DNA from: Psychrobacter proteolyticus
GTDB taxonomy: Bacteria; Pseudomonadota; Gammaproteobacteria; Pseudomonadales; Moraxellaceae
Direction of reading: 5' to 3'
DNA: 64,000 nucleotides
NCBI RefSeq assembly: GCF_003350005.1
Contig: NZ_QLKS01000003.1
Span: 186,001 to 250,000 of the forward strand
Shown here: in pieces, positions 1 through 9,070 of the stretch
How positions within the stretch are numbered: position 1 is the first letter of the stretch
Layout of the letters: each line of letters opens with the position of its first letter
Translations under genes and position numbers: made by a program
Notes under the pieces: model-generated
Seen by the model: only the letters and a program-made list of their open reading frames with translations
Told to the model about the DNA's origin: nothing
Databases searched by the model: none

Positions 1-237
1 GAGACTCGTAAACGCCTGAAAAAACTGGGCTTAAACTGTACCATTCAGTTGTTTTCGGCCCTCAGAAAAGAAGGTCTCGATGAGTTGGCTGGGATAATGG
101 GCAACTGGTATGAGTATCAGCTTGATGCAGACAAAATCATCGAGTCTTCTTTTGCATTGCTAGAAGGCGCTGAGTTAGAAGATGCTATTGAAAAAGAAAG
201 CGTTGAAAAAGAGAGCGTTGATAAAGAAAACAAATAG
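1..237 (+). CDS. engB: Ribosome biogenesis GTP-binding protein EngB (YihA/YsxC), C-terminal fragment
   Basis: The reading frame is open from base 1, so the N-terminus and all GTP-binding motifs lie outside the window. The visible 78 residues contain the stretch QLFSALRKEGLDELAG followed by a tryptophan, which resembles the last strand and helix of EngB (E. coli YihA has FSSLKKQG and a tryptophan at the same place). EngB is a TRAFAC-class GTPase needed for large ribosomal subunit assembly. The protein ends in a charged, repetitive tail (EKESVEKESVDKENK), typical of variable EngB termini. A strong terminator follows 17 bases after the stop. The call rests on the C-terminal fold only. Confidence 0.72.
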   Translation, partial: ETRKRLKKLGLNCTIQLFSALRKEGLDELAGIMGNWYEYQLDADKIIESSFALLEGAELEDAIEKESVEKESVDKENK

Positions 238-254
238 ATATCGTTGTTTTTAAC

Positions 255-292
255 AAAAAAGGGTTTATCGCTATTACGATAAACCCTTTTTT
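255..292. terminator. Bidirectional rho-independent terminator
   Basis: A perfect 10-bp stem (GGGTTTATCG, 261-270, pairing with 277-286) with a 6-base loop is flanked by an A-run on the left and a T-run on the right. It sits between the convergent engB and HAD phosphatase genes and can serve both strands. Confidence 0.9.
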
Positions 293-361
293 ATTGTCTG
301 TTTATTAACTCATTATTATCATCGGTGTGCTATCAGAATAACGAGAATTATAAAATTAGCT

Positions 362-1069
362 CTATCCGCATAGCAAATCCACTAGCGCTTGTGGAGTATC
401 AACCTGATAGGTTGGGTTTTGCTTAGCAAGCTCTGCACTGGTTGCCGTACCATAGTTCACCGCTATACTGGTCATGCCTAGTGCTGTTGCCATTTGAATG
501 TCATAGATACTGTCGCCGATAAACACAGCATCAGAAACCTGCTGCTGCGTATAATCCAAGATATCGGTCAACATCTGCGGATCAGGTTTGGAGCCTGACT
601 CATCAGCACAACGCGTAATCGCAAAATAATCATGGCTATCTGAGGCATCTAATACACGATCTAGCCCTTTTCTTTTTTTACCCGTTGCTACGGCGAGCGT
701 TTTGCTTTGCTGTTGCAAAGTTTGCAACATACGCTCTATTGGTTCAAAGAGCGGCGTACTGTGACTATTGGCAATATAGTACTCTGCATAGGTTTGCTGA
801 ATGGCAAGCAACTGCGCATCGTTTGCTTGCGGATATAAAATCTTAATCCCATTCATTAAGCTCAGACCAATGATATCTTTTACGGCTTTATCAGTCGTCT
901 TAAACCTGTGTGCTTCCCCAGCTACATGCATAGAATCAACAATCAGGCCGATTGAATCCATTAGCGTGCCGTCCCAATCAAAAATAATCAACGTCTTATC
1001 AGACAGATTGTGTTCTGCTGATGGTTGAGTATTTATGACGCTTTCTGAAATTGTAGCTGGTTTGGTCAT
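362..1069 (-). CDS. HAD-IA family hydrolase, phosphoglycolate phosphatase-like
   Basis: A 235-residue haloacid dehalogenase-family phosphatase. Motif I is DWDGT (nucleophile D31, acid/base D33), motif II is the threonine of AVATGK, motif III the lysine of GSKPDP, and motif IV the aspartates of FIGDSIYDI. The helical cap between motifs I and II makes it subclass IA, as in Gph and PpaX. Such enzymes dephosphorylate small metabolites such as 2-phosphoglycolate in the cytosol; the exact substrate cannot be read from sequence. It lies downstream of rluC on the same strand, 132 bases away, with an inverted repeat between them. The first about 22 residues are poorly conserved, so a later start is possible. 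Confidence 0.85.
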   Translation of the reverse strand: MTKPATISESVINTQPSAEHNLSDKTLIIFDWDGTLMDSIGLIVDSMHVAGEAHRFKTTDKAVKDIIGLSLMNGIKILYPQANDAQLLAIQQTYAEYYIANSHSTPLFEPIERMLQTLQQQSKTLAVATGKKRKGLDRVLDASDSHDYFAITRCADESGSKPDPQMLTDILDYTQQQVSDAVFIGDSIYDIQMATALGMTSIAVNYGTATSAELAKQNPTYQVDTPQALVDLLCG

Positions 1070-1111
1070 GGAGTTACCTTAATGAATAAAAGTAGTAAAT
1101 AGCAGATACTA

Positions 1112-1157
1112 AAACGTCACGGTGGCTTATTCGTAAAAATAAGATATCGTGACGTTT
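1112..1157 (-). terminator. Large stem-loop between rluC and the HAD gene, possible terminator
   Basis: A perfect 10-bp inverted repeat (AAACGTCACG at 1112-1121 and its complement at 1148-1157) encloses a second possible stem (CTTATT/AATAAG). On the minus strand the outer stem is followed by TTTTAG, a weak U-tract. It may end the rluC transcript or be a processing site before the HAD gene. Confidence 0.5.
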
Positions 1158-1201
1158 AGGAAAATACAAAATAGTTTGACTTAAGAATTTATTTTGAAAA
1201 A

Positions 1202-2227
1202 CTATTCAGGCAATTTCGTTGTTTCTGGCAACCAATCTGCCATCTCTTCTGGCAATGGCGCAGTAATAGTCTTGTAGCCTGGAATATCTAAGCGCCATGC
1301 ATGTAAACATAGACGATGGACACCTGATTTATCATGGACGTTATATTTGTCATCACCCAAGATGGCATGACCGATATGTGCTAAATGCACACGGATTTGA
1401 TGAGTGCGACCCGTCAATGGCTTGGCTTCAATTAAGCTGACTGGCTGACTATTAATCATAAAGCGATCATGAATAATAATATCAGTCTGGCTTTCTTTCG
1501 CTTGTGGGTCTTGGCTATCTACTTTCACTCGGCGCTCACCACTTGCAAGCGTGTAACGTAGCAATGGCGCATTGATACGCTGCTCATTAAGCGCAGGTTG
1601 ACCTTTGGCAAGACATAGATAGTGCTTTTGAATGGTCTTATCTACCAAATGCTGCTGCAATACTTTGAGCGTTGAGCGTTTTTTGGAAATCATAAGTAGC
1701 CCTGATGTGTCTTTGTCGATGCGATGGATCAGCTCTAAGTATTTTTTACCTGTCACTTCACGCATGGCTTCGATAACCCCAAAGTCCAAGCCGCTACCGC
1801 CATGCACAGCGATACCAGAGGGCTTGTTTAGCACTAACAAACCGTCATCTTCATAGACCACACGAGCCAGCAAGCTTTTGGCAAATTCGGTACTAATAAT
1901 TGGTTTTTCACGCGTTGCTAGCTCTACAGGGGCGATACGTACCACATCTTCACGCTGCACTCTATCGTGTGCTTTACAGCGCTTATTATTGACGCGTATC
2001 TCATCTGAGCGAATCATTTTATAGATATGTGACTTTGGCAAACCTTTTAGACGGTTTAACAAAAAGTTATCCAAACGCTGGTCATGTTGATGGCGCGTTA
2101 CTTCGAGGTAGTTCACCTTACCGAAGTTGCTAATCTCATCGTCAGCGCTTTGTGGGCGTGTTTTGCTATTAAAAATAGCAGGGGCTTCATGGGTAGTAGC
2201 GTCGTCAGTCATTTTTGAGTTTGTCAT
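1202..2227 (-). CDS. rluC: Ribosomal large subunit pseudouridine synthase RluC
   Basis: A 341-residue RluA-family pseudouridine synthase. An S4 RNA-binding domain covers about residues 48-100 (RLDNFLLNRLKGLPKSHIYK). The catalytic signature HRIDKDTSG follows at about 168-176 with the catalytic aspartate D171, and later GRTHQIRVHLAHIGHAILGD. In E. coli RluC modifies 23S rRNA at positions 955, 2504 and 2580. The gene lies divergent from rne, the same arrangement as in E. coli, which supports RluC over RluD. The start at 2227 has no clear Shine-Dalgarno sequence; an internal ATG five codons later is an alternative. Confidence 0.92.
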   Translation of the reverse strand: MTNSKMTDDATTHEAPAIFNSKTRPQSADDEISNFGKVNYLEVTRHQHDQRLDNFLLNRLKGLPKSHIYKMIRSDEIRVNNKRCKAHDRVQREDVVRIAPVELATREKPIISTEFAKSLLARVVYEDDGLLVLNKPSGIAVHGGSGLDFGVIEAMREVTGKKYLELIHRIDKDTSGLLMISKKRSTLKVLQQHLVDKTIQKHYLCLAKGQPALNEQRINAPLLRYTLASGERRVKVDSQDPQAKESQTDIIIHDRFMINSQPVSLIEAKPLTGRTHQIRVHLAHIGHAILGDDKYNVHDKSGVHRLCLHAWRLDIPGYKTITAPLPEEMADWLPETTKLPE

Positions 2228-3400
2228 TTTTAGTTAGGTATTTACACAAAGATTTGCTATAGTTTAGCATGTTGAGCGACAATTAAGCAGAGGCGACAGC
2301 AATAATCATTGTTGTTACAAATAGTTGACCACCATTTTATTGCTTGTTAGTTTTCCACTACTTGCCAGTAAAGAGGTTGACGCTATTTATCCTGCTGACC
2401 TGACACGTTTCATCTGATTTTAGGGCGCGTTATTTATTTAGAGGTATTACTTACCAAATATAGCCCTACAAATTAAAAATACTGTACTGAATGTTATTCG
2501 GTACCATAAAATAAATAGTGACACTAAATACCTTCGAGTTAATAACGCTGATAATAAATCAGCTTATTAACCGATTACAACACAACACTGACTCACTAAT
2601 TGCATGACAACGACCGTAATCGATAACCAATCATTATTTAATGACTATTTATCTGATGGTTCTTTATGCCAGCATAGTTGAGCAAGTATGGGTAGTTTAG
2701 CGTTAGGATCGAAAAGTATATCGATAGCTGCCTAAGTATTGGTGGTCAAACAGATGACGATAACAATGTAAATACGATACCACGCTGACAAGCTGGTCCA
2801 TTACTCTGTTTGCCAAGTACGCCCCGCTGATAACAAAAGCTGCGACACCTAACCTTGAGACACCCAAGATATTATTGACGTTATACAAAGAACGATAAAC
2901 AAAGAGTAACCAATTGCTTCGCCTGAATAAACAACCGCTGAATGACGCCACTATATAGTAGCAACCATGACCGCGATATTATTGTTAGACTTTGATGGAT
3001 GAATGGCAACAGCACCACGCCTTTTTAATATCAGTATTTTTTAGAACTGTAACTGACCCTCGCCCACGCTTACAACGTGCGCTGAAATCACTACCAATAG
3101 AACGTACTGAGAATAAGAACGCTTTGACTCGCTGACCCAATCATATATGTACCAAGTTTACTGATGATAAAATATAAGTACCGTAGCCTTACACCCTATA
3201 TTACTGATATTAACGTGAGCACCGCTCATTACTTCAGGTAAAAAAGAAGCCATTGAAAAAGCCCATGTGCTTTATAAACCCACGATTTACGTTCTACCGT
3301 TAATGAACATCTAAACACGCTAATCACAATATTAGCCACACTTGCCACTATGTCCTAAAGACTGTCTTATCGTTGTCATGCGTACTCATAGGATACAAAT
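2228..3400. other. Long intergenic region, probable rne leader and promoter region
   Basis: These 1,173 bases separate the divergent rluC and rne genes. I find no convincing coding sequence: a minus-strand open frame at 2703-2951 matches nothing I know and has no ribosome site. In E. coli rne has a 361-nt structured 5' leader used for autoregulation, so part of this gap is probably leader. No specific conserved hairpin could be identified by eye. Confidence 0.5.
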
Positions 3401-6400
3401 ATGAAACGCATTTTGATCAACGCTACTCAAAACGAAGAGATTCGGGTCGCCTTATGTAAAGGCAATCATCTGTACGATTTCGACCTAGAAAACCGTACTC
3501 GCGAGCAAAAAAAATCTAACATCTATAAGGGTCATGTGACCCGTGTCGAGCCATCGCTCGAAGCAGTATTTGTCGAATATGGTTCTCAGCGCCAAGGTTT
3601 TTTGCCAATTCGTGAAATCTCTGCTGAATACCTAAGCGGCAACCCACGTGACGAAAACATCAAAAAACTGATCAAAGAAGGCGACGAGCTAATCGTCCAA
3701 GTCGAAAAAGAAGAGCGCGGCAATAAAGGCGCTGCCCTATCGACGTATGTCTCATTAGCCGGTCGTTATCTGGTATTGATGCCAAACAACCCTCGCGGCG
3801 GTGGTATCTCACGTCAAATCTCAGGCAAACTGCGTGAAGATATGAAGCGTATGCTGAGCAATCTTGATTTACCAAAAGGCATGAGTGTCATCATCCGTAC
3901 TGCTGGTATTGGTAAAACGCAAGAAGACTTGCAGCACGATCTAAACCACTTGCTCAATATTTGGCAAGCCATTCAAGAACAAAACCAAAAATACCCATCA
4001 CCGCGCTTGGTTCACCAAGAAGCGGGCGTTGTCACACGTGCTGTTCGTGATTATCTACGTGATGATATCGCTGAGATTTGGATTGATAACGAAAACGCTT
4101 ATATTGAAGCGGCCGGTTTTATCGATGCGGTAATGCCAAAACAAGCCGAAAAGCTACGCAAATATACTGATTATGAGCCGATGTTTTCGCGCTTTAATAT
4201 CGAAAAGCAAATCGAAACCGCTTATCAGCGCGAAGTTCGCCTGCCATCAGGTGGTTCAATCGTTATTGACCAAACAGAAGCACTGGTTTCTATTGATATC
4301 AACTCAGCTAAGTCAACCAAAGGCTCAGACGTTGCTGAGACTGCTTACCATACCAACTTAGAAGCAGCTGATGAGATTGCCCGTCAGCTTCGTTTGCGTG
4401 ATATGGGTGGTTTGATCGTCATTGATTTTATTGACATGAATGACAATAAGCATCAAAAAGAAGTAGAAAAACGTCTGATTGATGCGACCAAATATGATCG
4501 TGCGCGTGTTCAGTTTGGTGATATTTCTAAGTTCGGTCTGATGGAAATGAGCCGTCAGCGTCTACGTCCTTCATTAGAAGAGTCAACAGGCTATATCTGC
4601 CCACGTTGTCATGGCAACGGTATGATTCGTGACTTACGTTCATTGTCACTATCTATCATGCGTCAAATTGAGCAAATAGCTCTTAAAGAACGTCAAGGTG
4701 AAGTACAAGCAGAAGTCCCGACAGACATCGCTGCATTCTTGTTAAATGAAAAGCGCGATAGCTTGGTTTATCTTGAGCAAGACAGTGGCACGCGTATCAC
4801 TATTTTGCCACACGCGCATTTAGAATCACCAAACTTCAAGCTTCACTTCAATCGTGATGGTTTTGCACCATCGAGCTATGAGCGTATCACTGATACTCAG
4901 CAACAAGAGCATAGTGACCTTGGCTACAACGTTGACTGGCAGACTGCTGAAAAAGAGCGCCCTGAACAGCAGCCTACTCGCCAGCCTCGTAAAACTGCAG
5001 ATGATAAGCAGAGCCGCTCAAACACACAGCCGAATGCAGCCACGCAAGCACAGAACGATACGGTAAATCATAGCAATGATCGTCGTAATCATAAAAATAC
5101 TAACGACGTGTCGCCTGCACATGCACCGCAAGCTAATAAAACTGCTAGTGTTGCCGCTCCAGTAGCACCGCAGACACAGAGTGTCGAAGCTACTGCTCAA
5201 CCAAAAGCCGTCGCGTGGTTATCAAACCTATTTGCTCAAGCACCGCAAGCTACTACGACACCTAGTGTCAGTAGCCGAGATGCCGCTGAAGCAATCGAAG
5301 CGCTAGTAAACACGGGCGCGCAAAGCTTAGGCTCGTTTGGTCAAGTTGATAGCAATGCCTTGAATAGTGCCGCTGCAACTAGTGAGCAGCCAACTCAACA
5401 AAACAACAGTCAGAAAAACGACAGCCAACAGTCAGATAATAACACTAACCGTCAACAGGCGCGTCGTAATGACAGCGATGCTGACGACAGCAGCAATGAA
5501 GACAGAAGAAGACGTAAGCCGCGTAAGTCTAGATCTTCTAAACCGCGTCAAAGAAAAGAGACGACTGACGAGAATACTGGCAACGTAAACAGTAGCTCAG
5601 AAAGTGCTAACTCAAATAATGTTGATGACAAATCGTCTGATACTCAAGACCAAAGACAGCAAGACAAGCGTCAGAACGATAACAGACGCACGAACGATCG
5701 CAATCGTAATAACCGCCAAGATAGCAATCAACAGAGCAGCAATCGTAACGCAAGCGAGCGCAGTGATGCTGATAACGAAAACAGCTCTAAAGCAGATGAG
5801 CAAACTCGTACTAAGCGTAAATCGCATAGCCAACGCGGCTCACGCGGTAAGCTAGAGCGCGGTGAGACACTAACGGCTGACAGTGTCAAACAGAGCAAGC
5901 AGCAGAACGCTAGAAACAACGATGCTGCCAATAGCAAAAATCAATCTAGCGCACGTCGTAATCAAGACCCTAACGAGGTCGTGCTACAGGTTAATGAAGC
6001 GCCAACTGAGCTAAAAGCCCCTGAAGTGGTCCATCTATCTTTAGATGATAGCAAATCCACACAGGCCAAAACTCAGCCTAGTGAGAAGCAAAGCGCGACA
6101 AATAATGTAGCAAAAGATGAGCGTTCAAACGAAACAGCTGCTCAAAAACCTACTGATAAGCATAGTAGCAATGAGCAGAATATTGATAAGCAAAACACCA
6201 GTGCTTCGAATGCTGTTAAGAAAAATGATAACGAAAAAAGTACGGTGGAAGCAAATGCTAATCAGGTAAATAATGATAAGCGTGCATCTACCGAACAAGC
6301 TAAGGTGCAAAACGATGTACCTAAGCATGAGCAGGCTGCTGAAGAGAAAAAAGCACCTGTAGTTGTAGAAGCTCAATCGACCTCTACGAGTTACACCGAA

Positions 6401-7600
6401 AGTAAAGCGGAAGCTCCAACGTCGGCAACTGCTGATACTGAAAAAGCTACAGAGACTCCAAAACAGCAGGAAACCAAGACTGCTGAAAATGTGAGTAAGG
6501 GCGATGAAGCTCAAAATACCCAGGCTGACATTAATAGTGCAAGCACAAGTAATGTAAGTAACTCAGCACTCGAGCTGACCCATGAAGCACTATTTGGCGC
6601 ACGTTACGTGACTGCTGAGAAATTTGGTCAAGCGAGTAACGATCCACGTGTAGTACTTGATCAGCAAGCCGCTCGAGCGGACAAGCCAGCTGCTACTAAT
6701 GTGCCAGCTGCTACTAATGTGCCAGCTGCTACTAATGTGCCAGCAATACGTGGCACGGTTGGTGAGTTTATTCGTGCCACGCTACCAGAGGCACAAACTC
6801 GCTTAGCAGAAGAAGGCATTATCAACTGCTTTATCGCGACTATTGCGTTGCATAATGAGCAAGCTCAGAGTGCTGATAATAGTTCTGATACTGCTAGCCA
6901 GAGCTTTGACTTTAGCAACTATGGCTATCAACCATTGGCTGCCGACTACCTTGCACGCTTTGAATTGATGACCCAAGCTGTCAGTCAATTCGCAGCAGCA
7001 CAAGGTAAGACAGACGTTGAGCCACGTGCTATCACTAAGCGTGCTAGCAACGATCCGCGCGGACAGCACCCTGATTATCAGGAACCCGCTGTATTGAGCG
7101 TACCTGCTGAACAAGTAAGTGACGCGGAACCAGCTATCACTGAGCAAACCGATAGCGAAGTCGATGCGCATGACATTGAAGCGACTGCCCTCGCCAATCA
7201 GGCTCAAACTGATGATATCAGTGCTAATAGTGAGCAATTGCTAGAAGTCGAGCGTGCTCAGTCAGAGGCTAAGGATGCAGAAGTCGAAATCCCTGCAGAG
7301 CAAACTGTCAATGAGGTAGAAGACGCTGCAGAAAACGTGTTAGAGACTGAGCAAACGACTGAATCGGTAGTAGTAGAAGCTAGCAAAGACGACAGTCAGG
7401 CAGCTAAGTCTAAGACGACCATAGCCAGCTATAAAAACATGATCGAAAATGTGGCTGAGCAATTACTACCACAGACCGGTATGTTTAATCTGACTACGCC
7501 AAAAGTACCAAAGGCGCGCAGTCGTAAGCCTAAGACGGATCACAAAAAGCTGACGCAGGCTGAAAAGCTCGCATCTGATGATACCGACAGCGATAGCTAG
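3401..7600 (+). CDS. rne: Ribonuclease E
   Basis: A 1399-residue endoribonuclease of mRNA decay and rRNA/tRNA processing, scaffold of the RNA degradosome. The N-terminal half is canonical: S1 domain at about 35-120, catalytic aspartates D299 (SIDINSAKSTKG) and D342 (IDFIDMND), spaced 43 residues apart as in E. coli (D303/D346), and the Zn-link CPRC at 400-403. From about residue 520 the protein is a low-complexity, disordered tail rich in N, Q, S, D, E and K/R, including a strongly basic segment (EDRRRRKPRKSRSSKPRQRK) likely to bind RNA. The tail carries two NDPR motifs (1080-1083 and 1217-1220) and three tandem PAATNV units (1096-1113). At about 1400 residues it is longer than the E. coli protein (1061). 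Confidence 0.96.
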   Translation: MKRILINATQNEEIRVALCKGNHLYDFDLENRTREQKKSNIYKGHVTRVEPSLEAVFVEYGSQRQGFLPIREISAEYLSGNPRDENIKKLIKEGDELIVQVEKEERGNKGAALSTYVSLAGRYLVLMPNNPRGGGISRQISGKLREDMKRMLSNLDLPKGMSVIIRTAGIGKTQEDLQHDLNHLLNIWQAIQEQNQKYPSPRLVHQEAGVVTRAVRDYLRDDIAEIWIDNENAYIEAAGFIDAVMPKQAEKLRKYTDYEPMFSRFNIEKQIETAYQREVRLPSGGSIVIDQTEALVSIDINSAKSTKGSDVAETAYHTNLEAADEIARQLRLRDMGGLIVIDFIDMNDNKHQKEVEKRLIDATKYDRARVQFGDISKFGLMEMSRQRLRPSLEESTGYICPRCHGNGMIRDLRSLSLSIMRQIEQIALKERQGEVQAEVPTDIAAFLLNEKRDSLVYLEQDSGTRITILPHAHLESPNFKLHFNRDGFAPSSYERITDTQQQEHSDLGYNVDWQTAEKERPEQQPTRQPRKTADDKQSRSNTQPNAATQAQNDTVNHSNDRRNHKNTNDVSPAHAPQANKTASVAAPVAPQTQSVEATAQPKAVAWLSNLFAQAPQATTTPSVSSRDAAEAIEALVNTGAQSLGSFGQVDSNALNSAAATSEQPTQQNNSQKNDSQQSDNNTNRQQARRNDSDADDSSNEDRRRRKPRKSRSSKPRQRKETTDENTGNVNSSSESANSNNVDDKSSDTQDQRQQDKRQNDNRRTNDRNRNNRQDSNQQSSNRNASERSDADNENSSKADEQTRTKRKSHSQRGSRGKLERGETLTADSVKQSKQQNARNNDAANSKNQSSARRNQDPNEVVLQVNEAPTELKAPEVVHLSLDDSKSTQAKTQPSEKQSATNNVAKDERSNETAAQKPTDKHSSNEQNIDKQNTSASNAVKKNDNEKSTVEANANQVNNDKRASTEQAKVQNDVPKHEQAAEEKKAPVVVEAQSTSTSYTESKAEAPTSATADTEKATETPKQQETKTAENVSKGDEAQNTQADINSASTSNVSNSALELTHEALFGARYVTAEKFGQASNDPRVVLDQQAARADKPAATNVPAATNVPAATNVPAIRGTVGEFIRATLPEAQTRLAEEGIINCFIATIALHNEQAQSADNSSDTASQSFDFSNYGYQPLAADYLARFELMTQAVSQFAAAQGKTDVEPRAITKRASNDPRGQHPDYQEPAVLSVPAEQVSDAEPAITEQTDSEVDAHDIEATALANQAQTDDISANSEQLLEVERAQSEAKDAEVEIPAEQTVNEVEDAAENVLETEQTTESVVVEASKDDSQAAKSKTTIASYKNMIENVAEQLLPQTGMFNLTTPKVPKARSRKPKTDHKKLTQAEKLASDDTDSDS
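6686..6742 (+). repeat. 18-bp tandem repeat in rne, three copies
   Basis: Three identical 18-bp units (CCAGCTGCTACTAATGTG) run from 6686 to 6739, followed by the first codon of a fourth. Each unit encodes PAATNV in frame, so copy-number change would keep the reading frame. It lies in the disordered tail between the two NDPR motifs. Confidence 0.95.
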
Positions 7601-7620
7601 TCACATAAGCTCAAACGTAA

Positions 7621-7656
7621 AAGCCCCAAAGCTATTCGTAGCTTTGGGGCTTTTTA
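7621..7656 (+). terminator. Rho-independent terminator after rne
   Basis: A 12-bp perfect stem (AAGCCCCAAAGC pairing with GCTTTGGGGCTT) with an 8-base loop is followed by TTTATTTT. It sits 20 bases after the rne stop, and its A-rich left side may also help end the convergent DUF808 gene. Confidence 0.92.
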
Positions 7657-7716
7657 TTTTAATACAGTCAAAATTACTTGCTAATTTAAACGAAAGACAA
7701 TAGAAAGCAGATAAGC

Positions 7717-8646
7717 TTAGTGTGCAGAAGACGCTGTATCATCTTTACCACGGATTTTATTGACAACAGTAATCAATGCGACAACTGCTGCACCAATGAT
7801 AAATCCAATAACACCGTTCAGCAGCGTAGTCGTTAGGCTCTCAAAGATACCTGTCAACCCTGCCAAATCTTCTACACCATGATGCAAAAAGCCAATACCA
7901 TGTACTAAGATACCACCACCTACTAAGAACATAGCCAGTGTACCGGCGATAGATAAGAACTTCATCAGTTTAGGGGCAGCAGCAAACATTACCTTACCGA
8001 CTTTCTGTTTGACCGTGCTTTCTTGCTCCATCAGATGTAGGCCTGCATCATCAATTTTTACGATACCAGCCACTAGGCCGTAAATACCAATCGTGATACC
8101 AATCGCCAAGATAGATAGTACAAGACTACGCTCTAGCAAGGTAGCACTTGCCGTTGCACCCAACGCGATAACGATAATCTCAGCTGATAAGATAAAGTCT
8201 GTACGTATCGCGCCTTTGATTTTGTCCTTTTCAAACGCGACCAAATCTACCGTCTCATCCGCATTCGCTTTACGACGAGCATTTTGCTCTTCATCATGCG
8301 GCAATGCATGGGGCCAAAAACGATGGATGACTTTTTCTGCCCCTTCATAGACCAAAAACAAACCACCACACATCAATAAAAAAGTAACAAGCGGTGGGTA
8401 GATAGCACTGATCAACAATGCTGCTGGTACTAAAATAAGCTTATTGATAAATGAGCCTTTAGCAACCGCCCAAATTACTGGAAGCTCGCGATTGGCTTTG
8501 ACACCTGTAACTTGCTCAGCATTCAGTGCCAAATCATCGCCCAAAACCCCTGCGGTTTTTTTGGCAGCGACTTTGGTCATGACGGAAACGTCGTCCAATA
8601 TCACACTGATATCATCAAGTAAGGTTAATAAACTGGCGCCTGCCAT
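7717..8646 (-). CDS. DUF808 (YedI-like) inner membrane protein
   Basis: A 309-residue polytopic membrane protein. The N-terminus MAGASLLTLLDDISVILDDV is diagnostic of the DUF808/YedI family, and a further conserved segment is LFLVYEGAEKV. Several hydrophobic segments follow, around residues 67-100, 150-200 and 215-300. A charged loop (DEEQNARRKANADETVDL) separates the first and second membrane blocks. The biochemical role of the family is not established. It is monocistronic and convergent with rne. The start is fixed by the conserved N-terminus. Confidence 0.88.
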   Translation of the reverse strand: MAGASLLTLLDDISVILDDVSVMTKVAAKKTAGVLGDDLALNAEQVTGVKANRELPVIWAVAKGSFINKLILVPAALLISAIYPPLVTFLLMCGGLFLVYEGAEKVIHRFWPHALPHDEEQNARRKANADETVDLVAFEKDKIKGAIRTDFILSAEIIVIALGATASATLLERSLVLSILAIGITIGIYGLVAGIVKIDDAGLHLMEQESTVKQKVGKVMFAAAPKLMKFLSIAGTLAMFLVGGGILVHGIGFLHHGVEDLAGLTGIFESLTTTLLNGVIGFIIGAAVVALITVVNKIRGKDDTASSAH

Positions 8647-9070
8647 GTGTGCTCCTTAAAGCAAATTCGTTATAGTAAGTCGTTCTCAAATGATTCATAC
8701 AAAGCATTTTATATAGATTTTATGAAAACAATCTAATTAGCATTAGACTACAAGTTCAAGCATATATATTAAATAGCACAAATGTATCTTATTTTTTGAA
8801 TTTATGTTGATAGCTATTCTTTTATGTTGATAGCTATTCTTTAAAGTTGGCTTTATTGATACTTCTTGGCAGCCTTCCGTTCGCTATTATTTAGCGTAAA
8901 TATGGTAATATGAAAGCTGTGACTACCTATCTTTTATTATCAATAAGTTATAAAAACCTCTTTAATGTTAGACCTTTAAAACACTGCCAAGACACATTAC
9001 TATATAGAAAAGTTTATAGCATTTTTTATAACGAACTCATGATTAGGCGCGACGCCTATAGGAAACCCGT
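8647..9070. other. Intergenic region upstream of dsbC
   Basis: This AT-rich 424-base gap between two divergent genes holds the promoters of the DUF808 gene and of dsbC. The only clear structure is a perfect 20-bp tandem duplication at 8801-8840. I see no convincing gene. Confidence 0.7.
8801..8840. repeat. Perfect 20-bp tandem duplication
   Basis: The unit TTTATGTTGATAGCTATTCT occurs twice in direct succession (8801-8820 and 8821-8840) without mismatch. It lies between the DUF808 gene and dsbC, outside any coding region, and is either a recent slippage product or a duplicated protein-binding site. Confidence 0.95.

Noticed and set aside
2703..2951. 82-residue open frame on the minus strand in the rluC-rne gap
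   Set aside because: No ribosome site, no recognisable family and odd composition; best explained as chance within non-coding sequence.
6125..6514. 129-residue open frame antisense to rne
   Set aside because: It is a mirror of the low-complexity RNase E tail; its Phe/Ser/Leu-rich sequence is a by-product of the codon use on the other strand.
6803..7237. 144-residue open frame antisense to rne
   Set aside because: Same reason: complement of the rne tail, without start signals or family features.
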